Assembly: GCF_001644565.1 (NCBI RefSeq)
Contig: NZ_CP011387.1
Location: forward strand, 1 to 64,000
From: Deinococcus puniceus
GTDB lineage: Bacteria; Deinococcota; Deinococci; Deinococcales; Deinococcaceae
Length of the DNA stretch: 64,000 nucleotides
Reading direction: 5' to 3'
The notes under the pieces were generated by a model, which saw nothing but the letters and a program-made list of their open reading frames with translations, had not been told where the DNA came from and did no database searches. Positions 31,750 to 41,250 of the stretch are shown piece after piece (the first letter of the stretch is position 1; each line of letters begins with the position of its first letter). The translations under genes and the position numbers were made by a program.

Positions 31750-31768
31750 ACCTTCCAACTCCAACCCA

Positions 31769-32125
31769 CTAACGCCGCAACTTCCGCGCCGCCTCATCCG
31801 GCGTAATCTCGCCGCGCTCCAGCCGTTCCAGCACTTCCGACTGCGGATCGGCGGGTTCGGGTTCGTAGCCGATGGCCCGCAGCAGGGTATCGAAGCGGGC
31901 GCGGACGGTGGGGTAAGACACGCCGAGCACACGTTCCACTTCCTTCAGGTTCCCGCGTACCCGCACGTACAGGCGCAGGAATTCCAGATTGTCGGGCGTG
32001 AGGGTCGCAAATTCGTTGAGGGTAAAATCGCCGCGCACCGTGACGCCGCTGCTGGGAAACCGCAGTTCGGTCACGGTGGGCGCTTCCGTTTCATCGGGGA
32101 AGGGGATGGGCAGGGGGCGGGGCAT
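31769..32125 (-). CDS. DUF2089 family regulator with SHOCT-like C-terminus
   Basis: About 118 aa. A helix-turn-helix-like region (LEFLRLYVRVRGNLKEVE then GVSYPTVRARFDTLL) suggests DNA binding, and the C-terminus holds the helical hairpin LERGEITPDEAARKL. DUF2089 proteins are often found beside YvlB/LiaX-like genes, and the two upstream genes here carry the same hairpin. I start at 32125 because TACAGT ends 7 nt before this ATG; an ATG at 32170 gives a Pro/Ser-rich extension. It may therefore have its own promoter as well as operon read-through. Confidence 0.8.
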   Translation of the reverse strand: MPRPLPIPFPDETEAPTVTELRFPSSGVTVRGDFTLNEFATLTPDNLEFLRLYVRVRGNLKEVERVLGVSYPTVRARFDTLLRAIGYEPEPADPQSEVLERLERGEITPDEAARKLRR

Positions 32126-32194
32126 GGGATTCACTGTAGGGGATGGAGTGGAAAACGGAGACAGGGCCATTCCACGTTTCCCGCACCGTTCCTC

Positions 32195-32833
32195 CTACGA
32201 GAGCGTCAGCTTTACGCTGTTACCTTCGCTGTCTTCGGCGTTGATCAGGTTGCCGGGAGGCGGCGAGGCTTCTATCAGGAGTTGCAGCGCCTCTAGGCTC
32301 AGGCCAGCGCGTTCTAGGGCGCGAATGCCGTGCGCGGGAATCAGTTTGTGCAGGTGAGGCGCGAGGCTCACGGGCAAGTTGGCGTCGTACTCGTCGCCTT
32401 CGCTGGATTCCACCTGCACGCGCAGGATTCGGGCGGTAGCTCCGGCGCGGGGGGGCGCACCCGCCGAATTTCCGCGCCCCATCACGCTGTTTAAACGCTC
32501 ATTGACTCGATCCATAATCCCCTCCAGATTCACGTCTACATTCATGCCGCGTCCAAAAGGCTGTGAGCCGGGAAACTGCTCATCCCAACTGGGGGGCGTG
32601 GGCGGGCGCGGCGGGGCCGGGGGCGTATCGCGCACGCCGCGCAGCAGCATCAGATGTTCGGCCACTTGCCCAGTATCCATCTCTTCACGCGCCAGCAGCG
32701 AGGCCACCAATTCCCGGTCTGCGTCGGTGAGGGCCAGCCGCGCACTCAGGGCGGCCAGCAGCGGCGCAGCGTCGTTCAGGTCTAGTTTTCCGGCCCGCAC
32801 GAGGTCTAGGATACGTTTGACTTTTTCTTTCAT
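32195..32833 (-). CDS. SHOCT-like hairpin protein, LiaX/YvlB-related
   Basis: 212-aa soluble protein. The N-terminus MKEKVKRILDLVRAGKLDLN forms a SHOCT-like helical hairpin; a second helical stretch follows (LASLLAREEMDTGQVAEHLMLL region). A Pro-rich linker (about residues 68-90) leads to a helix with VNERLNSVMGRG and a C-terminal domain (ARILRVQVES onward) like the YvlB/LiaX helical/beta part. Its ATG overlaps the stop of the upstream gene by 4 bp, so it is co-translated with it. Role inferred: cytoplasmic partner in an envelope-stress module. Confidence 0.72.
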   Translation of the reverse strand: MKEKVKRILDLVRAGKLDLNDAAPLLAALSARLALTDADRELVASLLAREEMDTGQVAEHLMLLRGVRDTPPAPPRPPTPPSWDEQFPGSQPFGRGMNVDVNLEGIMDRVNERLNSVMGRGNSAGAPPRAGATARILRVQVESSEGDEYDANLPVSLAPHLHKLIPAHGIRALERAGLSLEALQLLIEASPPPGNLINAEDSEGNSVKLTLS

Positions 32834-33717
32834 AACCCCACCCCCGATCCGGTCAGCACTTTGACTTGACCCGCCGTAACTCGGCAAGACAGTTGCGCTT
32901 CGCCGCTGCCCAGTCGCCCGCCATGCCGGGTGTTCAGGAACCCGCCGGATTGACTGGTGGCGAAGTCGGATTTGAACGCTCCAACCGTCACTTCGGCCTG
33001 CAAGGTCACGTTGCTGCCTTCTTTCAGGTACAAAGTCGCGTTTCCGGCATTCACTTCTAGGCGGTGATCGCCGCCCGTCAGGACGCCCGCCCAGCGCAGG
33101 TTTCCGCCGTTGATGCTGGCGTTCAGGGTGCGTGCGCCCTCCAGCGTCAGGTTGCCGCCGTTCACGTTCAGGTGCGTGGGGCCGCCCAGTTCGGTGGCGG
33201 TCAAGTTGCCGCCGTTCACTTCGGCGTTCAGACTCGCGGCGCGGCCCATTTTCAGGTGGCCGCCATTCACTTCGGCCTGCATTTCTCCGGCCAGATCGGG
33301 CAGGGTCAGGCTACCGCCTTCCACTTGGGCATGCACGTTGCGCGGGGCAAAAGGTAGGGCCAAAATCGCTTTCAAGCTAAAGGTATGGTGGCCGGAATGG
33401 GTCAGGCGGCGCACGCTCCAGCCGTTGGCGGTGGCCTGCAAAGTCACTTCGCCGTCGCGGTTGGCGCTCAGTTGTGGGGCCGACAGGTGCGCGTCGTGGA
33501 GCACGGTCAGGCTGTACCCACTGACGTGCAAATCAAGATCGGGCGGCGTGTCCCTGAACTGGTCGGCGCTCTGGGTGGGCATCAGGGCCATCGGCTCGGC
33601 TTCGGCGGGCAAATCTCCGTCTAGCAATCCTGCCGCCTCGTCGGGGGTGAGTTTGCCTTCGGCCACCAGACGCTGGACTTGCGAACGGAAATCTTCGGGT
33701 TGATGTTGTTCATTCAT
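32830..33717 (-). CDS. SHOCT-like hairpin plus beta-solenoid (DUF4097-like) protein
   Basis: 295-aa protein. Residues 5-35 hold the hairpin (VQRLVAEGKLTPDEAAGLL). From about residue 105 onward a repeated VNGGNLT-type strand motif occurs at least six times (EVNGGHLKM, EVNGGNLTA, NVNGGNLTL, SINGGNLRW, EVNAGNATL), predicting a right-handed beta-solenoid as in DUF4097/LiaX adhesin-like domains. No signal peptide is seen, so it is probably cytoplasmic. AGGAG lies 8 nt before the ATG. First gene of a minus-strand operon with two other hairpin-bearing proteins. Confidence 0.78.
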   Translation of the reverse strand: MNEQHQPEDFRSQVQRLVAEGKLTPDEAAGLLDGDLPAEAEPMALMPTQSADQFRDTPPDLDLHVSGYSLTVLHDAHLSAPQLSANRDGEVTLQATANGWSVRRLTHSGHHTFSLKAILALPFAPRNVHAQVEGGSLTLPDLAGEMQAEVNGGHLKMGRAASLNAEVNGGNLTATELGGPTHLNVNGGNLTLEGARTLNASINGGNLRWAGVLTGGDHRLEVNAGNATLYLKEGSNVTLQAEVTVGAFKSDFATSQSGGFLNTRHGGRLGSGEAQLSCRVTAGQVKVLTGSGVGL

Positions 33718-33733
33718 GTTCGTCTCCTGTACA

Positions 33734-33765
33734 TATATAGAAACACCAAACTCACAGATTGTCAA
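33734..33765 (-). promoter_or_regulatory. Promoter of the SHOCT-hairpin operon
   Basis: On the minus strand TTGACA (plus coordinates 33760-33765) precedes an AT-rich TTCTATATA block (33734-33742) at 17-20 nt, with AGGAG and the ATG at 33717 following. The exact -10 is ambiguous. Confidence 0.5.
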
Positions 33766-33924
33766 GCGCAATTTTAGAGTTAATGAAGTTGAAGCCAGCC
33801 ATCTGTATGCCAGACGCGCTCTAGCCCGAACGGTATTCAGCCTTCTCGCAAGGACTAGTAAGCCCAAGTTTCTATTCGCTTACCTACTCCCCCCTCCCCT
33901 GCCCCGCCCCGTATCCTCTAACCC

Positions 33925-35331
33925 ATGACTCTGCCCCCCCTCACTGCCGATCAGCTCACCCCGGCCCAACGCACCGAAATAGAACTGCTGGCGCGGGGCA
34001 AGGCCGAAAAAAGCCGTACCCTACGCGAGCTGGGCCAGGCTGAAACGCCCGAATCGGCGCACTCGCTCTTGCTCCGGCTGGGCCTGTGGACGGAGGCCCG
34101 CACGCCGTATGCAGACCGTCTGGGCGCGGCCCTAACCCCGGTCACGCTGCCCGTGCCTAACTTTGCCGATGAAGCCCGCCTAGACCTGACTCACCTCGAA
34201 GCCTTTGCCATAGACGATGAAGGCAACCGTGACCCAGACGACGCGGTGGGCATCGAAGCCCTGCCGGACGGCCTGACCCGACTATGGGTGCATGTGGCCG
34301 ACGTTTCGGCGCTGGTGACGGCAGACAGCCCGCTGGACTTGGAAGCCCGCGCACGCGGCGCAACTTTGTATTTGCCTGACCAGACCATCGGAATGCTGCC
34401 CGACGAGTTGGTGGAGCGCACGGGCCTCGGCCTACACGACACCATGCCTGCACTGTCCATCAGCCTCGATCTGGATTCGGACGGCAACGCCGACGCCGTA
34501 GACGTGTGCCTGAGCCGCGTGCGCGTGACCCGGCTGACCTATTCGCAGGCGCAAGACCGGCTGGATGCAGGCGCAGAACCGTTCGTGACATTGGCCCGCC
34601 TTGCTCGTGCCAGCCGCGATCTGCGCGAATCGGAAGGGGCCATGAGCATAGACCTGCCCGAAGTGCGCGTGAAGGCCGACGCACACGGCGCGGAAGTCTC
34701 GCCGCTGCCCAAGCCCGAAATGCGCTTCGTGGTGCAGGAATCGATGACGCTGGCAGGCTGGGGAGCCGCCATTTTCGGTGACGATCACAGTATCGCCCTG
34801 CCGTTTGCCACGCAGGACGCACCTACACGCGACGTACACGGCGACACCCTGCCCGCCCAGTGGGCCCGCCGCCGCACGCTGGCCCGCACGCGCTTTCAGC
34901 CTTCGCCGGGGCCGCATCACGGCATGGGGCTGGAACTCTACGTGCAGGCCACCAGCCCCATGCGCCGTTACCTTGATCTGGTAGTGCATCAGCAGTTGCG
35001 CTCGCACCTCACGGGCACCGAACCGCTGGCGGGCAAGGCCGTTGCTGCCCGTGTGGCCGAAGCCCAGATGAACGCCGACGCCACCCGGCAGGCCGAACGC
35101 CTGAGCCGCAAGCATCACACCCTGCGCTACGTAGCCGCCCAGCCAGACCGCGTGTGGGATGCCGTAGTTGTAGATCGGCGCGGCCCGCAAGCCACCCTCC
35201 TCATTCCTGATCTGGCCTACGACTTGCCCCTCAGTACCCCCGCCCCGGCAGGAACGGCGTTGCGGGTGCGCCTGACCGATGTGGATTTGCCCAAGCTGAC
35301 GGTGCGGGCCAGAGTGGTGACCGGAGAATGA
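33925..35331 (+). CDS. RNase II/R-family exoribonuclease (RNB domain) with non-canonical N-terminus
   Basis: 468-aa 3'-5' exoribonuclease. The N-terminal 70 residues are helical and basic (RTEIELLARGKAEKSRTL), not cold-shock domains; this is the known architecture of the D. radiodurans RNase II homologue. The RNB core shows AFAIDDEGNRDPDDAVG with the catalytic Asp cluster, LWVHVADVSA, DSDGNADAV and ATSPMRRYLDLVVH. A C-terminal S1-like part follows. TATCCT ends 7 nt before the ATG (leaderless). Divergent from the SHOCT-hairpin operon. Confidence 0.92.
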   Translation: MTLPPLTADQLTPAQRTEIELLARGKAEKSRTLRELGQAETPESAHSLLLRLGLWTEARTPYADRLGAALTPVTLPVPNFADEARLDLTHLEAFAIDDEGNRDPDDAVGIEALPDGLTRLWVHVADVSALVTADSPLDLEARARGATLYLPDQTIGMLPDELVERTGLGLHDTMPALSISLDLDSDGNADAVDVCLSRVRVTRLTYSQAQDRLDAGAEPFVTLARLARASRDLRESEGAMSIDLPEVRVKADAHGAEVSPLPKPEMRFVVQESMTLAGWGAAIFGDDHSIALPFATQDAPTRDVHGDTLPAQWARRRTLARTRFQPSPGPHHGMGLELYVQATSPMRRYLDLVVHQQLRSHLTGTEPLAGKAVAARVAEAQMNADATRQAERLSRKHHTLRYVAAQPDRVWDAVVVDRRGPQATLLIPDLAYDLPLSTPAPAGTALRVRLTDVDLPKLTVRARVVTGE

Positions 35332-35503
35332 AGCTCAGCTTTAATGTGAGAAATTTTACGAAGCAATAGCTTACACCCTCTGCGCCGAATGTCCAACAAA
35401 AGTCTGTACCCGCTTCAGACAACGCTTGGAAACACACCTTCATACTGCCAAATCCGGTTCACCTTTCATTCATCTGCTGCGCTACACGCTTAAAATCGGG
35501 GCC

Positions 35504-35824
35504 ATGAACGGCGCGACCTCTGACGTGAACTTGCAAAGCGCACCCTCTAAACACGCTGTCGGCAGCCTGCCTACCGATATCGTGGCTCTGCGGATCAGCC
35601 ATTGCCGAGCCGAACACGCCGAGGGCGGGGCGCAGTATCACCTCGCCGTGCGCCATTACCGTGATTGCCTAGAGGCCGCCGAACGCCGCGAAGATGCCCG
35701 TGCCACGCAGTTTTTTGCGCTGAAGCTGGCCGCTTGCTATGACATGATGGGCTTTGCCGAGAAAGCCGACGAGTTCCGGGCGCTGGCAAGCACCGATCTG
35801 GGCGATACGCCGTTGCTGGGGTAA
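35504..35824 (+). CDS. Hypothetical small helical (TPR-like) protein
   Basis: 106-aa soluble protein of unknown function. The C-terminal two thirds (AQYHLAVRHYRDCLEAAE, then QFFALKLAACYDMMGFAEKA) look like two TPR-type helix pairs with small residues and aromatics in the expected places. I use ATG 35504 because TAAAAT (35491-35496) ends 7 nt before it; the longer frame from 35426 has no support. A terminator follows. Confidence 0.68.
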   Translation: MNGATSDVNLQSAPSKHAVGSLPTDIVALRISHCRAEHAEGGAQYHLAVRHYRDCLEAAERREDARATQFFALKLAACYDMMGFAEKADEFRALASTDLGDTPLLG

Positions 35825-35839
35825 GTGAATAAAGAAAAG

Positions 35840-35867
35840 ACGGGCGAGGCGGGGATGCTTCGCCCGT
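35840..35867 (+). terminator. Intrinsic terminator of the TPR-like gene
   Basis: Stem ACGGGCGA (35840-35847) with TCGCCCGT (35860-35867), loop 12 nt, then TTT. Lies 16 bp after the stop. Confidence 0.85.
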
Positions 35868-35877
35868 TTTGCTGTTG

Positions 35878-35919
35878 TCCTCCCCTCAAAGGGGGGCGTT
35901 GCAGAGCAACGGGGGGTTC
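35878..35919 (-). repeat. Repeat family A, half copy 4
   Basis: Only one arm is present: CCTCCCCTC, GGGGGGCGTTGC, AGCAACGGGGGGTTC. Same orientation as copies 2 and 3. It abuts the terminator of the preceding gene. Confidence 0.8.
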
Positions 35920-36101
35920 ACCTTCCACCTCAGAAAAACACCCCCATCACCTTCCGCACTCCCCGGAATGATACGGACTTGCTCTGATTCCCGAACATCC
36001 GCAACGACACCGGATGTTCGTCCATCTCCGCCAGCCCGTGCTTTTTTCCACTCGCTCTGCTCGGATGATTCTTGCTAATCATCGCAATTTGGTATGACAC
36101 A

Positions 36102-37209
<1,108 letters not shown>

Positions 37210-37220
<11 letters not shown>

Positions 37221-37791
37221 ACCTTTCCCCTTACCAGACGCGCTAGCCCCAGAAACCGATCTAGGCGGCGGCTACAGCCTGCGCCCCGTGACCAATGCCG
37301 ACGCTTGGGCCGTAGCCGACAGACTGGAGGCCGAGGCGTACCAGAGCGTGTCCTTCGATTGGCAGGCCGACGCGCCGTTTGCCATGCCAGACGGCAAGCG
37401 CCATGCGTGGCTGATCCTGCACGGCGGCGAGGTGGCGGGTTGGCAAATCTCGCGGCAGTGGGACGCCCGCACTGCCTACATGATCAACACGGCGCTCTTG
37501 CCGCAGCACCGGGGCAAAGGCGTCTATTCGCGCCTGCTGCCTGTGGTGCTAGACGTGTTGAAGGCCGAGGGTTACACGCTGGTTCGCAGCCACCACCACG
37601 CCACCAACAACGCGGTGCTGATCCCCAAATTGCGGGCCGGATTCCGTCTTCAGGGCATGGAAATAGACCATCACGGGATGCTGGCAGTGCTGATCTACAG
37701 CTTTGACCCCGTGTACCGCGACTACATGGACGTGCGCTGTGGCCTAAAACGGGCAGACGGAGAGGTAGCGCGGCGGCTGGAGCAACGTTGA
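37210..37791 (+). CDS. GNAT-family N-acetyltransferase
   Basis: 193-aa acetyltransferase fold. The acetyl-CoA binding motif is visible as ALLPQHRGKGVYSRLLPVVL (R/Q-x-x-G-x-G type with QHRGKG), with an aromatic/hydrophobic C-terminal strand. Substrate not predictable; position after agmatine deiminase, with an 11-bp overlap, suggests co-expression and perhaps a polyamine-related substrate, but that is inference. Confidence 0.85.
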
Positions 37792-37858
37792 CAGCAGACC
37801 GCTAGTCAAGCCCGATATTCCTGACTCTCTGTTCTTTTAAATGTGCCAAAGTTGGGCC

Positions 37859-38266
37859 ATGAATCTTCGCCAACACCGCGTTATCCTTCCGCTTTGCTCG
37901 CTTATTTTGGCGGCGTCGTTGGCGTCCTGTGCGCCGACTATGCAGGCAATAGGGCAGACTACTTATCGCCCTACCATTCGGAGTGGAGCTTGGATTCTGC
38001 TTTTGGAGCGCGTCAATTTAAGCAAGTTGACCGACACTACCCCAGAGACCAGCTACATAGAATTCCCAGACTGCGGAAGAACAACGGTAGTTCTGGTGAA
38101 AGATGTCCGGGCAATGGGTGTAGAACAGGCACAATTGGCTTGCCAAGCATTCGCCGAAAGCCAAACCGATTTTCTTCTTACGGCACTTGGCATCGTCGCT
38201 GCCGCATCCTTGATAGGATCTCTCTTTTTTGTTTTTATTATTGACAGTATTGTCAAGTCACTTTAA
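37859..38266 (+). CDS. Small lipoprotein with C-terminal membrane helix, atypical composition
   Basis: 135 aa. N-terminal signal with lipobox LASC (Cys about 23), a central domain with two further Cys (FPDCGRTT and AQLACQAF), and a strongly hydrophobic C-terminal helix (LLTALGIVAAASLIGSLFFV, about residues 103-122 on). Both ends would therefore be membrane-attached. No family recognised. Codons and flanks are clearly less GC-rich than neighbours, so recent acquisition is possible. An alternative ATG exists at 37841. Confidence 0.6.
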   Translation: MNLRQHRVILPLCSLILAASLASCAPTMQAIGQTTYRPTIRSGAWILLLERVNLSKLTDTTPETSYIEFPDCGRTTVVLVKDVRAMGVEQAQLACQAFAESQTDFLLTALGIVAAASLIGSLFFVFIIDSIVKSL

Positions 38267-38301
38267 AACTTAGAAGGCTTTTCTTGCACTCTCACTTCGG
38301 G

Positions 38302-38946
38302 TTACGCCTTCTGCGCCGGACGGTTCTTCGCCCGCTTAATGGTCGCAATGCCCGCACTGGAGCGCAAGACTTCGCCGTACAGATTCCACCACACCAGCGC
38401 CGTTTCAGGGTCACGGGTCAGGTTCTCGAAGCGGTAGTAGGCGGCGCTTCCATCAGGCAGCACGAAGGTGGGCGTACCGAACACGCCAATCTCGGCGGCC
38501 TCGGCCAAGTCCGCACGCAGGCTGGCGCGGAGGCCCGCCTCATCGGCGCGGGCGGCGGCGAAGGCCTCCAGATTCAGTCCAGCAATCTGAGCGGCCTCGG
38601 CAATGGCGGCTTCATCCAGCGTCTTTTTGTGTTCATGTACAGCGCGGAACAGGGCCAGTGTAAAGGCCCAGTGCAATTCCTCGCCCTGCTGCGCGGCGGC
38701 GTGGGCAGCCAGAAACGCGGCCAGACTATTTCGCTGGTACGGGCTGCCTTCTCCCAACGGTTGATCGGTGAGCCACCACACCACGCCCTCTTTGCCGCCG
38801 TTTTCTTCGTGGTTGCCCTGCACCAGCGAAAAGTGCCGCAGCCGGAAGGCGTGCCCTTGCCCGCGCAGCACGGCGGCCAGTTCTATGCCGCGCCATGCAT
38901 AGGGACACAGGAAGTCGAAGAAGACATCGGTGGTGGGGGCGGTCAT
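38302..38946 (-). CDS. DsbA-family thioredoxin-fold protein (single-Cys CPYA motif)
   Basis: 214-aa DsbA/HCCA-isomerase-like protein. The N-terminal FFDFLCPYAWRG places a CxxA in the position of the usual CxxC, and a cis-Pro loop is seen in VFGTPTFVLPD. No signal peptide, so it is cytoplasmic. A monothiol motif argues against a classical disulfide oxidase; glutathione or other thiol transferase or isomerase activity is possible. TAGCGT ends 6 nt before the ATG (leaderless). Convergent with the lipoprotein gene. Confidence 0.82.
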   Translation of the reverse strand: MTAPTTDVFFDFLCPYAWRGIELAAVLRGQGHAFRLRHFSLVQGNHEENGGKEGVVWWLTDQPLGEGSPYQRNSLAAFLAAHAAAQQGEELHWAFTLALFRAVHEHKKTLDEAAIAEAAQIAGLNLEAFAAARADEAGLRASLRADLAEAAEIGVFGTPTFVLPDGSAAYYRFENLTRDPETALVWWNLYGEVLRSSAGIATIKRAKNRPAQKA

Positions 38947-39148
38947 GCCGGAACGCTAGCACAGCAGCAGTCAGGAATCCGGGGCGCTTGTTCCTCAACT
39001 CACACAACCAATCAAGAGCCAAGAATCGGTCAACTGGGCAGCGGTAGCGGGGGAATTCAGCGCCCCGCGTCTTGCCGATTCGATCACCAAACAGACGAAA
39101 TCTGCCCTGATCACTTCTCTTTTTGGCTGGGTCAGGTAGCCTGAACGC

Positions 39149-40042
39149 ATGATTCGTCCTGCCGATACCCTCAACCTGTCTGTGATCCAGATGCACGTGA
39201 CCGACCAATTGGAAGACAACGTGGCCCGCGCCGAGGCCCATGTGCGCGACGCCGCCAAAGCAGGCGCACGGGTCATCTTGCTGCCCGAATTGTTCGAAAA
39301 TCTGTATTTTTGTCAGGTGGAGCGCGAGGAATACTTCGAGCTGGCGCACCCGCTGGAAGGCCACCCGTTTATCGGGCGCTTTCAGAATCTGGCGCGGGAA
39401 CTGGGGGTGGTGCTGCCGCTCTCCTACTTCGAACGGGCCGGGCAGGCGCACTACAACAGCCTGGTGTGCATAGACGCCGACGGCACGCTGCTGGGCAACT
39501 ACCGCAAAACCCATATCCCCGACGGCCCCGGCTACGAGGAAAAGTACTACTTCAACCCCGGCGATACCGGATTTAAGGTGTGGGGCACGCAATTTGGGCG
39601 CATCGGCGTGGGCATCTGCTGGGATCAGTGGTACCCGGAAACCGCCCGCGCCCTGATGCTGGCCGGGGCCGACTTCCTGCTGTATCCCACCGCCATCGGC
39701 AGCGAACCCGAGGGCGTGGAAAGCCCCAACAACCATTCCATGTGGCAGCGGGCCATGCAGGGCCACGCCGTCAGCAACTCGGCGTATGTGGGGGCCGCCA
39801 ACCGCATCGGCACCGAAGTCGTGGGCGACCTGACCCAGACCTACTACGGGCACTCCTTCTTGGCCGACTACACAGGCGAAATCGTGGCTGAATTGGGGGA
39901 CACCGAAGAAGGCCCACTGACCCACACCCTGAACCTGAAAGAAGCCCGCAGATTCCGCGCTGGCATGGGATTTTTCAGAGACCGCCGCCCGGAATTGTAC
40001 GGCTCGCTGATGACGCTGGACGGGGTGACGAAACGGGGGTGA
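39149..40042 (+). CDS. aguB: N-carbamoylputrescine amidase
   Basis: Nitrilase-superfamily hydrolase of 297 aa that turns N-carbamoylputrescine into putrescine, CO2 and ammonia. Catalytic triad: Glu in LLPELFENLYF, Lys in YRKTHIPDGPGYEEKYYF and Cys in GVGICWDQWYPE. The YEEKYYFNPGD context is specific for AguB rather than other nitrilases. TAGCCT (39137-39142) ends 6 nt before the ATG. Completes with AguA (36102) the arginine-decarboxylase route to putrescine; the two are separated by three unrelated genes. Confidence 0.94.
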   Translation: MIRPADTLNLSVIQMHVTDQLEDNVARAEAHVRDAAKAGARVILLPELFENLYFCQVEREEYFELAHPLEGHPFIGRFQNLARELGVVLPLSYFERAGQAHYNSLVCIDADGTLLGNYRKTHIPDGPGYEEKYYFNPGDTGFKVWGTQFGRIGVGICWDQWYPETARALMLAGADFLLYPTAIGSEPEGVESPNNHSMWQRAMQGHAVSNSAYVGAANRIGTEVVGDLTQTYYGHSFLADYTGEIVAELGDTEEGPLTHTLNLKEARRFRAGMGFFRDRRPELYGSLMTLDGVTKRG

Positions 40043-40075
40043 TGGGAAGCATAGGGGTGAAGGGCTTCAGCCCCC

Positions 40076-40981
40076 TCACAGGCACAGCAGGCCCACCGTC
40101 ACGTCCTGTTCGGAAAAGCGGTCTGCGGTGTCGAGTTCCAGCCAGCCGATATAGGGCGTTGCCAGATAGAGTTCCATGTTCATGCGGGTGCGGCCCGCTT
40201 CATGGGAACCCCACTGCACGCGGGCCAGCGTGGTGAAACCGCTTTTCTGGGTCAGCTTCAGCACGGCCTCGGTGTCGCTGAGCGCGGTCAGAGCAACTTG
40301 CCCAACGACTCCATTGGCGAACGAGTCTTCGGCGGTGGTCATCGCAAAGTTGCCGTTGGCGCACAGGCCAAAAAAGGCGAAGTCTTTGTCCCTTCCCACC
40401 GTCACGAAGGAATTGTTTTGGGCCACCTTCAGCCGTTCTTGCCACAGGGCGGGCAGGGTGGGCGCGGGCGCAGTCGGTTTGGCCAAGTTCAACGCGGCCT
40501 TCAGGGTACTGAGAATCTGTGCTTCCTGCCCCGCTGGGTGCGCCAAAGTTGCCATGACGCGGGTTCCATTGGGCAGCAGGAGGGCGGCGCGGCTCAGGGC
40601 GGCGTTGGGCAAAGTGTAGTGCCCGGTCTGCACCGCTCCGGCCAACGCAGAACTGACCAGCGTGGCCTCGGTTTGCCCCGCACGCACACGGGCAGGAAAG
40701 GCGGCGGCCAATGCTCCGGCGGGCGCGGCGGGCAACACGCTGAGTTGAATGCTGCCGGTGCCCACCGTTCGGATCAGCAGCACGGCCACCCCCGGCGCGT
40801 CTTCGCTGGGCACCAACTGGGCGCGAAAACCGGGCGGCACCTCGATCTGCACGCCCAACGCGGGCGCTTCCAGCGTGGCTCCAGCGGCGTACACGGCCCC
40901 CACCCGCAGCGGCTCGGCCTGCCCCATGCCCAGTGCCCCCGCAGCCAGCGCTGCCGCCCACACCCACCGCTTCAATGTCAT
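40076..40981 (-). CDS. Exported protein of unknown function
   Basis: 301 aa with a signal peptide (KRWVWAAALAAGALGMGQA). The mature part is beta-rich, with no recognised motif; the C-terminal third has two Cys (FGLCANGNF and the final LLCL). The start at 40981 follows TAAGCT by 5 nt on the minus strand, close to the leaderless pattern, and begins the signal sequence. Convergent with aguB, divergent from fabI. Function not inferable. Confidence 0.75.
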   Translation of the reverse strand: MTLKRWVWAAALAAGALGMGQAEPLRVGAVYAAGATLEAPALGVQIEVPPGFRAQLVPSEDAPGVAVLLIRTVGTGSIQLSVLPAAPAGALAAAFPARVRAGQTEATLVSSALAGAVQTGHYTLPNAALSRAALLLPNGTRVMATLAHPAGQEAQILSTLKAALNLAKPTAPAPTLPALWQERLKVAQNNSFVTVGRDKDFAFFGLCANGNFAMTTAEDSFANGVVGQVALTALSDTEAVLKLTQKSGFTTLARVQWGSHEAGRTRMNMELYLATPYIGWLELDTADRFSEQDVTVGLLCL

Positions 40982-41250
40982 GCCCCAGCTTACGCAGCCG
41001 CTCTGACAAAATCTGGACGGCTGGGGTGGGGCGGTCAAGGGTGCGTTGTCTAAGGGTCTAAGGTGCTGGGGCAGACGCATTGACTGGTGGCCCACTGCCG
41101 AGCAAACGTGCAACTGCCCCGACAGCGCCAAAAGCCCTCACAATCGCCGCCGAACTGCACCTCCAACCCTCAGACCCTCGACCCTTAGACCCTGTTAAAC
41201 TCTGTACCCACTTCAGCAGCCTGCCCCCGCACACTGCTACAGTCGCTCCC

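Noticed and set aside
31714..31932. 72-aa frame ending RCWRNAPP, also seen at 19274-19523
   Set aside because: The shared peptide comes from translating repeat family A in gaps, not from related genes.
36072..36101. TTG start for agmatine deiminase
   Set aside because: The ten added residues are hydrophobic and unlike the family; ATG 36102 or GTG 36111 is more likely.
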